Position numbers and translations under genes: made by a program. The notes below the pieces were generated by a model that saw nothing but the letters and a program-made list of their open reading frames with translations, searched no databases and had not been told where the DNA came from. From assembly GCA_963971305.1 (NCBI GenBank), contig OZ020305.1, positions 8,713,001-8,777,000 of the forward strand: a stretch of 64,000 nt of DNA. The letters are read 5' to 3'. Shown here piece by piece: positions 32,401 to 44,400 of the stretch; position 1 is the first letter of the stretch; every line of letters starts with the position of its first letter. This DNA comes from Arcuatula senhousia. Taxonomy: Eukaryota; Mollusca; Bivalvia; Mytilida; Mytilidae.

Positions 32401-35400
32401 TATTGCCCTGAGAGGCTTCATTGCTGCCCTGAGAGGCTTCAGAATCATCATTATAATCAATATTCATCACCGCGTCTCTAGAAGGAGTACGGAGAGTACT
32501 ACTCCCCGGTGAATCAAGTTGACTTTGAGCCATAAAAGCGGAGCGAAAAAATATACGACTGTATTCATGAACGAGCTAGAATTGAAAAAAAAATACAAGA
32601 AGCAAGGAATTCAAAGAAAGCTCGCATAATTGAAAGCGATATTACATGCATTGTACAGGTGTACTACAGGTGTATTGGATGAGTTCATTTTTCTCACCTG
32701 TAGGGGGTTTAAACAGCTGATTTTATGGTTGAGTTGAGTTAGATTGAAGGCAATTGCATTGTTATATCTTATGAGTTTTCCGAAGTATAATTGCCCTAAT
32801 GGGGACCTAATTTGGAAAATAAAAATATTGGTATTGGTTTTGGTATTGTTACTTTTAAAATCCTGTTTTAAGCTCTTACATTATCTTAAAATAGCCCAAA
32901 ACTCTTATGCGTGTTTTCTGCGATGATTAGCATCAGGGCATGAAGACCTTATGGTGTGCTGACCATCATCTGATTGAGAACCCCTTTCGTCTTTGAATTA
33001 GGGCTCATCGCTACAACCAAAAAAATCATGACTCATTGCTTTGTCTTTGGGGCAATTTTCTACCATGTCTTTACGGTAAATTTTCAAAATCTACTCTTCG
33101 TGGCAAGTCATTAAAACCCCATGCCTTTGTGACAAGTCATTATTCTCAGAGTTATTTGTTTCATAAATTTCTCAAAACGTTTGTTTTTGTTGTTGCTATT
33201 GCTTTAAAGACTTAGTGAGTGAGTTGTGTTTTACGCCCTAGCATCACTATTATATATTGATCAATGAGATTTTGAAGACCATTGTCAGAAAAAGGCGAGA
33301 CGTGGGTAGGGGGTGAAAATTTAGCATATTTTGTGCACTACCTGGCGGTTCACAATGGAATCTTTTACATGCATTCTCTACTGTAACATACGTTGACTCA
33401 TTATGGTCAGCAGCCAGGCTTTCCGTATTGTTGACCTGACAACTCGAACGGACGAGTGCCACCCAATTCAGCCATCTAGGGTACACACTTAGTTGCTCTG
33501 TAGCTTGTCGTAAGAGGCGACTAAGGGTCTTGTGATACTGGCGTCGGGTCAGTGCTCAGCCCACTGAGCGACCAAGTGTGTACCCTAGGTGGCTGAATAG
33601 GGTGGCCCTCGTCCGCGGGGGTTGTCAGGTCTATAATATGGAAACCCTTACCGCTGACCGTAGTGGACCAACGCGTGTGGAGAGTGCCACGCTTCGTGCA
33701 CGTAAAAGACCCCTTTGTGGACCGCCAAGTAGTTCACAACATAGGCTAGATTTTCCGCCCTTACACATCTCTCCACTTTTCTGTGGTTCTTCAAATTTGG
33801 TTTCCACCCCACCCCCATATTTCATTTATCATCACCATTTCATGTTCATTTTTATCATTCTTTTCATGTTCATCGCATTTAAATATACTATAAAGCGTTG
33901 CAAGGGCGTAAAACACCAAATCACTCAATCACTCACTCACTGTAGGCTGAACACTAAACCGATGTCAGAACCCTAAGTCGCATATTATTATTATTATTAA
34001 CAATATTTGTATAGCGCATTAACTAATTTAAAATTACTCTAAGCGCTTAACATGCATTAAAAACATCAATATATGATTTTTAAAAATATATACATATATC
34101 CATACAAAAATGGTAAATAGTAGATTTCAATGGAAAAATGCATGACTACTGAAATTTTTTTAAAAATTACAAAACATTTAAAAAACAAATAAAAGTAATA
34201 TTCAAGATAAAATACTGAAATTTTTTGTTTAAAAGTTATATATAACAACAAGCTAGGTTCCTGCGGGCCAATTGGCCATCCGTGCCGCGCACGGATCTCA
34301 ACCAATGTATTTAATTTTCTCTTTAGATATTCATTTTTAAAACTTAATTGTCATTTTTTTCATATTTTCAAGCAAGCATGGAGCAATGGACAAAAAGTAT
34401 GATGATTCGATCGTCGAAATAAACCCACCCCAGCCAATAGGAAACCCCTGATGCGAAGCGGAAACCGGAAATAAGTTTATTCAAGAAATACCACATTCCT
34501 TGATGCACCCCTTTTACATAGTTGTTTTAAAGTGCATGCTTATGTAGATATCACTTTTAGGTTTTTTTTTGTTTTTTTTCTATATAATTTTATTTTAGGA
34601 GACGTTTCATTATTTAGATAATTTCAAGAACCCATGCTTTTATCGCAATGTATCTTATTACAACGGACGACATTTACAAGAACCTATCCATACACTGAGA
34701 TGTGCCCCTTACTTCTTTATCATTGGCATGCCTAAAAGTGGGACGACAGACATATGGAACGGATTAAAAAACCATCCTGGTGTATGTGTCAAGGGTTGTG
34801 AGAAAGAACCTTTTTATTTTACCAGAACAAGATTCCATGATGCAAAAGGTACGTACACATACATTGCACGTTGGTGGACGTGTTTTTTCAGCAGTTAAGG
34901 CATTGATTGTGCACCTCTTAAGGTTGTATGTTATGCCTACTTGCTTATTTATTATTGCTTTGGATCGCAAGCAGTGGTAATTCGGATATATCAGGGGGGC
35001 GAGCATGAAAGGGGTATTAAATATGAAACGACAAATGAGAATACAACATTAATCTGGGAAATGTCACTGGAAGAAGGAAGGATAGGTAATTATGTCTCCC
35101 CCCACTTTTGTGGGGAGACATATTGTTTTTGTCGTGTTCGTCAATCCGTCCGTCTGTCCGACTATCCGTATGTTCGTCACAAAGTTTGTCAGCCCAACGC
35201 CTCTGAAACTACTGATCTGAATTCAATGAAACTTGGTATTTAGGAAGTACACCATATGTAGTTATGTATATTTCCAGGAAATTTTGATCCTCAAATTTTT
35301 GTGGGAGTTATGGCCCTTTGAACTTAGAACTTGTTTGTTTGTTTGTTTCCTTGTTTGTCTTTTCTCTTGATGCCTGTACCAAGTTAGGACCATTGCGATC

Positions 35401-38400
35401 TTCAATTATTTGTCCGCTAGATGTCTATTCCTTGTTTTGTCTTTTTTTTAGTTCTGATGGCCTTGACATGAAGATGACAGGGTTACGCCATTATATAACC
35501 TGATAACACATTCCTTATCACTAATTAAGGTATACGTACTGAACTACTCTTCTGAGAACTTTTACCGGACAACTTTACAGCCTACTCGTCGACCCGCACA
35601 GATGACATTCTGAAAATGTATCGAGCTTTAGTATGAAACTTTACTGCAGAATTGTTTTCTTTCAAAATATCAGACATCTGGTCATTAGATAGGTACTTAG
35701 ATTTGTTTCATCATACAACCAATGTTATTCAATCGACACCGTCTCCAGACCAGTGGGCCACCGATAAACCATACTATTTCTTGGTTACAGGCGAGTACAA
35801 ATGTGACCTGTACATGCTGTAAGATATTATCAGGATTCAAAATCACAAGTTCCAGGCAATTTCAATTAAAAATTCTTCCTTTGTTATCAGCCACTAGTGG
35901 AAAAAATCAAAATTATGCTAGACGAAATGGTTAGTAATTGTTTAAATAAGTGTTTGGCTGGTTGTTGTACTGAGATGATCCATCACTTAATATCTCTGTT
36001 ATGTCTTCACAACCATGTTGTGTTTTGTGTAGCTACCGGACTCACAAATCGCAACGGAAGATGTCAGTGATGTTATTGTGTTTTTTGACATTGTTTGTAT
36101 ATTTAAAACATAGTTTAAGCTTAAAGGTTAATTTCTTTTGAAATACCTGTACGAAGTCAGGACCATTGCGATCTACAATTTCTCCAGAATGTCTCTTCCT
36201 TGTTTGTCTTTTCTCTTGATGCCTGTACCAAGTTAGGACCATTGCGATCTTCAATTTGTCCATTATATTTATTCCTTGTTTTGTCTTTTCTTCAAGTTCG
36301 GAAATTTTAATGTTACCTTTTCATGAAGAAGCGAAGGAGTGCCAATTGGACATTCGAACAATGGCATGTCCGAAAAGACCAAGACAAATCAGTCATAACA
36401 AAAGAAAACACGAAAAGATAGGAAAAGAAAACATATACCATTAAAAAATCTGCACACAAAAAACCCACATATTCATGTCGAATATCTAAGTAAGTGATAA
36501 AAAAAGCACTATCAAAAGGAAAAACAAAAAACTTTTTTTTGTTAATTCGACCACTGAATCAAAGCCGTTTTTAGGCAAGCGCCAGCGAAGCCTTATGGAG
36601 TCTATAGAGTAGTGATGATTTTCGCGTTTTTTTTCCGTCTAGACGGAGTGATCTTCCTGCATCCAGTCTGGAGTAAAATGCTTTATTTTCTATATTACTT
36701 TTCAATATTTGTTAACATGATACACACTTCTATAAATCTCCATTTTTATTGGCATTTCATATGACCGGCACGAGTTTTATTTATTCCTTTGCATCTTACA
36801 TGAGGAACTATTTAGTTAAAGGCGATAGAATATACATTATGTATTCATTTATTACTTGATTTGTTCGTATAAATACTTTGTTATTTGATTGGGTAATGCA
36901 AGGAAAATATCTTCTCCATTACAATACACATCATTGGGACGAGTTCATTTTAATCGAAGGGGTGTTTCAATCGATACCGTTTTAACACGATACCTGTCTT
37001 GTGTGTGCAATTATGTTCATTAATTTTAAATTTAAGGGCATCTGCATGGCTCACCAAAATTAATATTTCGCAAACATTTTGAGCAATATACTTTAACAGA
37101 GAATAAATCTATTACAGTTCTTATATATTTCGCTTGCCTTTAAACGCTTTAGCGCTTTGATTAATTTTGTACGCTTATATTCTAGGAGAGGGAACAGTAG
37201 ACGTATCACATGATAATGATAAGTGGCAGTTGGTTCCCGGAAATGAAGGGTGTAACGAACCACGTGTATTAAATGCTGACTATTTATACCATTTGAACCC
37301 AAAGATGCGTCTTATATTTATAATGAGGAATCCAGTTGAAAGGTGATTTTGAGTGTAATGTCTATTCACAAAAAAACCAACTATATTGTATGCACTACAA
37401 ATTGACGCACTGTCACATGCATTTTGTGACCAGTAATTCGGTTTTATATTAACGTTTATATGAAGGTTCGTTAATTAAGGCATAGAGACTTTCAATATAA
37501 ATATACTGATAGAGAGGAGCATGCATTTAAATTTATAATTATAAGATCATGTGGTATATGTATTGTTTCATTTCCAATCAGCTGTTGTTATTGAAAATGA
37601 TGAAATGGTGAGGTAAGTTATAAGTGGACTCGGTGAACTTCATTTGAGCGAATTGATATTTCAATTGAGCGAAAAAAAGTTTCATTTGAGCGAAAAAAAA
37701 TTCATTTGAGCGATTTTTTTCCATAGGTAAATTACAGGTAAATTTTGCTTTTACGGGTAGTTCTGGAGATCATTTTTCTTAGTACTATTAAGGAAACGTG
37801 CATTTATAGATAGAACAAATATGCAAAAAAATGTTCATTAAAATAAAGTTTCACATGCTAGAAAAAATAAAACACTCTCAGATACCAACTTAATAATGTG
37901 TGCACTATGTGTTAACGTCTAGACTGACTACTATCAAGGAAAGCACCACATTTCGTCATATTGATGATGTCCTTTCACTTTAAATAATCCTCGATTTGGT
38001 GACTATTTACTTTTCATATGTCCGAAGGAACTTGAGATAAAGGACACTACAGATTCTAGGAGGTCTGCTTCATATTTGGATCTATTTCTCAAAAATTGAC
38101 ACACTAGGAAGGCTTAATTTGTACAAAGCTCTATGAGAAACGTGATGACTTCAACTTTCTAATAGTTAACTTTGCCTTTCTATGTAGCAACATTCCGTCT
38201 GCTCCAGCATATGGAGTTTAAAATACATATAACAATTGACTCGTTGTTCCAGAGCATGTGGGGAGTACATGTACAACGACTTCCTTGATAGAGCTACACG
38301 ACTGACAAGCAAATTGTTAACACAGGGATACGTTGCTCCCAGGTTGTCGTCATCACTCAAGAAATTTTACGGAAGACATCATATGCCTGAATACCAATAC

Positions 38401-41400
38401 GGGATCTCTCAGATGTTGGTTTGACATAGAGTTTGGTAATATACGATATTGAGATGTGGAATAAGTGTACGCGACACAACAAACATAAACAAACAGCAAT
38501 TCACAAAATCACAACGGAAAACAGCAAGCAGTCTTCAACATGACCATAGGTCACTGCTTACCGTCTTGCATTGGCCCAAGACTTATAATACAATACAAAA
38601 GTATCAAAACCAATCCCTAAATCATCAACGAAAGACTCAATTCTTGACATAAAACAATGTCATCCTTTCCGGATTTGACGAACACAAAATCGATGTTTGG
38701 CAACGTGACGGGTGTGCTATAGCAAGCAGGAACTGCTTACTCTTCCGGAGCACCTGAGTTCACTCTCGTTTCGACTTTAGTTAACGTTGCTGAATGCGGT
38801 TTTGTTGCTATGTGTGTGTGTGTGTGTATGTTTTATGTTGTGTGTGGTTTGTTTCGTTGTGATAAATTTTTGTCTACCGGTTTTGTCTTTGTCTTTACGG
38901 TTTTATGATGTTGATTACCCCTTTGGTACAACTTTGCTTTCTTGTACCCGAACAGCTTAATAAATTCGAATCTAGTAATTTGGCCACTAGTGTACTTCTG
39001 ATTAGTATCAATCGCAAGTTCAATCTTTTTTAACAGATCGGATAGAAATAAATCAAAGTACTGAAAGTACTGGTAGCCGGGGTAATCTACAAATTTAAAA
39101 TTGTTTATACAGCAAAAAAATTAAAAAAAACTACTTTTTATGTAAAAGGGATATTCACAAGAATTCCAATGAAAAAAGAAAAGATTTTGAAAATCGAACT
39201 AAAATTTTTTTTTAAAGTTGATTTTATGGGCGCGGCCTGTCTTTGGTCCCCTGTAGCAATGTTACGGTGCAATATATATGGAAAAAAACATTGACATATA
39301 AAGTTGACAGAATATAACGAAGACTTCCAAACTCCTTCGCAATAGACTTATCTTTATACGAAATTAATATTAAATACATGTTCATGTGACTAAAATTTCG
39401 GTTATCATATAAGACCTATATATTACCGATCTATATTTATAGTGATCACTACTAGTTATATGAATGAGAGGTGGTATATTTTCCGAACTACCTTTTACCT
39501 CCTAAGGAATTTGTCAGAATTAACTGCCTCTTCTAGGCAACAGTTGAAGGAATGTAAGCGTAATAAAATTATTTAGTAGAGAAGTGAAACTTAAATGAAA
39601 ATTTAAAGTGAAAACTTTCTAAATTTTGGTAATGCTCAAACATTAAAGAATTGTTGTAAAAATTAACCATGCAAAATCTTATCTATAAAAATGTATTAAA
39701 CAACGAAAACAAATGTACAAAAAAATGATAAAATAAACCGCAAGCAGGAGGTAGATTATGAAACTCGTTACATTTATAAATGGTCATCACTTTAATCAAA
39801 AACATCCTTTCTTCATCAGAAGCTTTAAAATTGCCAAAATCGATATCAATATTAATTGTAGATATTAAATATACCTCTATACCACCCCCTTAAATGGGCA
39901 TTTCGGTAATTCTATTGGGCATTTCGGTAATTTTAAAGGCATTCGGTAATAAGGGGCATTTCGGTAATTCGAAGTACCGCATCTGAGATGAATACAACTA
40001 AGTAAAATCTTTCCTGTAACTCCTGTAGAATTTATCAATTTGAAATGACAAACGATCCAAAATTCCATCGACTCTGTAATAAGCAGTACCAGAGAAGTCA
40101 CACTTAAAAGTATTGCTATGACCTCAAACTTACCGATGGCAAACAATCCATTTTTTTTATTTTCCTCTGTCAGCTTCGTTTGCAGGCGCGCAATCAAAAT
40201 AGGAAAGACGTCAGGGCAAAAAAGACAATAAAACTGTGTTTAAAAAGTCTTTGCATTGCCATACCTTGTTTGTTTCTTCAAGATAATTAAAAATGTCTTT
40301 TGCTTCTACAATTTTCATAAAAAGATCGTTTTTGTAGTACATCTTGAAAATAAATATATTCAGTGGTTCTAAAGAGCGAAAATTTGGTTGATTAAAAATT
40401 TTCAATGAAAAATTACTTGGTCGATCGAGAAACAATTTTACAGAAAATTCATTTTTAAGGATCAATTATTTTAAATATGAATAAATTCTTCTTTACAGAA
40501 CTGTTTACAGAATCATTTTATCTGATCAAATAAAAAAATTATCAGGATTTGAACTTTTAGTTAATCATCCCAGTCTAATATCTAGTGGTATTCAATTATC
40601 TCCCCTGCGGAAAAAAAGCTAATGTGTTTTTAAATTTTTAACGATGACAACGACGATGGCGACGGCATGTAAACAATCTTCAACTTTCATTTATTGCGCA
40701 TGGACCTGACTACTATCATATACGTTGGGCATGTCATGTTATTAAAGAATCTTTTCTGTTGCGTAAACAGTTGTTTATAAGGTCAACAAAAGTGCATATT
40801 TTAACAAATCGAGTGAAACTTGCTGGACGTTGGAAAAAATTAAAATGTCAACTCAACCTTAAAAAAATCACACAAGGCGTAATACCTGCAGTACATTCTC
40901 GAAATTTGTGGGAATGTTAGGTTATTACCTTTTCTTACGACAGATATTAGTTTGGAAATTATATTTTACTGTTATCACTTAACGATCCATTTGAATTCAA
41001 TGTGTAACTATGAAATACTTTCAAGGGACACAACCAAGTTCTATCTTTCATTAATAATGTACATGATAAAAGGGGGGGCAGTCCTATTTTTAAAACGGAT
41101 GACTGAAGATTGAATTGGACATTTAATCCAATACAATGCAAATTCACATGTTGTTGATCCCAATTTACTGACACCGGTCAAAAAGGTAAACATGTTCTAT
41201 GACGTAATCAAATTCAACAGGTAAATCGTGTACTTTTAAAGAGAAGGTTGTCAAGACGGACTAGAAAAATAAGGTCTTTTTCTTAATTTTATTTTGGCTT
41301 AACCTCTTGCAGTACATGTCTGAAAATTTGCAGATGGGAAGATATACATTTAAACAAATAGTGTGATTTTTTTCAATTTTTTATATAAAAGTTAAAGTTG

Positions 41401-44400
41401 TGCGATCCATTTCAGTTTGCACCGTATGCATTTCATAAATATCCACATAATAACACGCATAAAAATGCAATCTGTTACTTTTAAAAACGCTTTTTAATTC
41501 AAAAAAGTTTATTTTATCAGCATAACCTAAAATTGGAAGAAATTTTGTACTTAAAAGAACTTTTGATTCACTTGACAACCAGGATAAACATTCGAATTGA
41601 CTTTCCTATCTTTTCCGATGAAGAGCTCACATTCTATTGTTTAAATACCACCGGTTTTCGGACTGATCCTGCCCTGACACTTATAATGAGATGCAAATTA
41701 GTGAATATGACATCACTAATGAGATCGGCGAACACTCCTATAACAGTCCAGGCACTTACTATTTGTTGTAATATTACTACGGCACGTAATATTACAACAA
41801 ATGATAATATTATTGCAGGGAATAATATAAGGCTTAAATTACAATATTTTGTAATTTTTTATATTATTGTGTTTTGTAATATAGCGTTGGTAAATTACAG
41901 TATACAATAATATAAGGAAATCTTTGCTAAAAACAATCTTCGACCTCTTTTTAAATGAATGTTTTAAGATTTTTTTAAAGACTCAAGTGTGTTCAACAAT
42001 ACTACCAGCAAGAGAAAATTTTCATTTTAAAGGAAAACACAAAATTTTTCGAATACATGGTGAAATATCACAATTTCCGTCTTTAACCTCAAACTATTTC
42101 TTTTTAAATCGTTTGTGGCCCTTCGGGCTAAGCTTCGACGAACTATTAATCATTTATCTTTCTAAAAAAGTATAACATATCATTGTACATATCACAACGT
42201 TTTCATGAAAATTACTTAAACACTAAGTGGTGTGTCCATTTAGGGGAGACAATCATTGTTGTCTTGAATGATAAATATCGGTTATCTCCCCTATGTTATA
42301 CGTTGAATGATTCGAATTTTTTTTTGGTCAATATAATTTCTCTGCAAAGAAAACGTTAAAAAATTAAGACATTTTCCGCTAAAAAAAGATTACTACTTTT
42401 ATTATTTATATTACTGTTTTTAAAATAGTATCAATGACGGTCGACACGCGATCATTACATGCATAAGGTACATATGGGAAATGGCTTTATCATATGTACC
42501 CACATTCAAAAGTTGATCTATTTATCATGCTTGACTTCAAAAGTCAACCATGTCACTCAATAACTAAATAACAAAACAATAAATTTTGGAATAATAATAC
42601 AAATAAATTGTATTAAACCATGTGCAGAAAAACATCAATGCATGAAAAAGGATGACATAATTAGGTTTAGACCGGGTAATTTGGTTAGGCTGTAATATAT
42701 GTATATACATATTTCAAGGAATAACCTCTCATCAGAGGCATTTGAATCAAAATATTGAAAGGTCAAAAACAAAAAAGTATTGAACGAAAAGTACACAAAC
42801 CCCAAAATGTTCGAACAGAAAAGCCAAATCCAGCATCGATGATATCGATCATGTGCAGTACAATGTCAATATTAAAAAAAAATTGAATTTTACAAAAAAA
42901 GTATTAAAATTTATTGGTATATTGGATGATATAAATGTAATAAAATTAGCAAAGTTTTTAAGCGTAGAATGTTTTGAAAACCGTTTCTGGCTGATTGCCG
43001 AGAGGAATATATTTTCAATTCAATACCACAAAATTTGTGGCTTCTATACCATATGTATACTGCACAGAAGAAAACGGGAAGATTACTTATGTTATGATAA
43101 TATTGATAAAATACGATGGAACATAAAACTACTAACTGTATAATATTTACATGTTATTATTACATGATTAAACCAAAACTCTACTTTTGCTACTTTTATA
43201 ATTTGCCGTACATGTACAGGAAAAATGCAAAACAAGAAAGAGATCAACGAAAATTGAGAGTCATAAAAATAAGAAAATTAATTTATTGCATGTAATCTTT
43301 AATTTCTTGGTTACTAACTATAAGTTACCAGTCTCTCTTAATTAACCTGACTGAAACACATTCTAACTCCTGCAGCAATCAGTAAATTTGTACCTGCTAG
43401 AACAATTATGATCTTTAATTGAGAAATAATTAAAAATAATAAGAGACTTGCAGCAAGTCTAAAACAATTACTATAAATCAAACTTATGAATAGTTTTAGC
43501 TGTACTCATTATTCACGCATCAAAAACATCAGCAGGTTGTGATCGGCAATAAGTGTGCCATTTAACAGAATAGTAACATCAATGGAATCAAAACCACTAA
43601 GTTAATAAGAACTCTGCATCGAGGACGTGGAAGCCCAATTGTTTTCACTGTGTTCGCCTGTCTGTCCGCTAAAACACCAATGTTTCTATTCCTATTATTA
43701 TGAAATACCTACAATGAATTTTCTGTAGACCCCATCAGGAGATATTCACTTGAAAAGGTCACAGTTGCAGTATAATATAAATCGCCCTAATTTTCCACAT
43801 GGTAATTATTTAACTTCATTTATTGGCAATTTGCAATAGACAATGGATTTGTAATTAGTTTGTTAACTAAATGAAAATCAACATTGATGAATATAACATG
43901 TATACATAAAAACATACTTGTTTTCCTGTGTTTTTTTTCTCGATTAAATGAAAATGGGCTATCACTGCACCCGTTTTCTAATAATTGTCGCATTATATCC
44001 CTTAGTATATATTTGTGACAGATCTAATCTTATGTTTTTAATTATGTCTTTGTTTATCGTTTCTCTGCATCTTGTCACACACCCTATTTTGCATTTCTGT
44101 TATCCTTTTTAAATATATTCGTATAAGGCACGGACCATTTGATTTTCTGATTTTCTGGTGGGGGGGGGGGCTGGGATTTTTCCTCGAGCCGGAAATATTT
44201 TTTACCCGCTTTGAGGGTCGGATATTTTTTTCTCATACATGCTGAGCAAGAATTTTTTGGGGAAAATCTATTTATTTCAGATAGGCCGAATTCAAGGTCA
44301 GATTATTTTTTTCAGCATTTTTTTTTCAAAAAATCCCGGGCCATCAAATAGTCCTTGCCTAAAAACGGACGTCGCATTCGTCATTTCATATATATACATT

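Larger units (their letters stand above)
27682..32792 (-). mobile_element. DIRS-type tyrosine-recombinase retrotransposon, nearly complete
   Basis: The minus-strand order is gag, RT-RNase H, tyrosine recombinase, with no LTRs. The ends carry inverted repeats of about 180 bp (27748-27927 and 32592-32773). An internal complementary region (28296-28414) joins the complements of the two outermost ends, meeting at AATT. That combination is diagnostic of DIRS1-like elements, which copy through a circular intermediate and integrate by recombinase without target duplication. Length is about 5.1 kb. It lies antisense in intron A-B of sulfotransferase copy 2. At least three one-base frame breaks, all in A-runs, interrupt the genes. 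Confidence 0.92.
26435..34598. other. Copy 2 intron A-B
   Basis: 8.2-kb intron containing a family A repeat, an A-rich stretch (27379-27465), the DIRS element (27682-32792) and an inverted pair of family B repeats. Positions 33960-34598 show only AT-rich DNA. GTAAGT donor and TATTTTAG acceptor. Confidence 0.65.
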
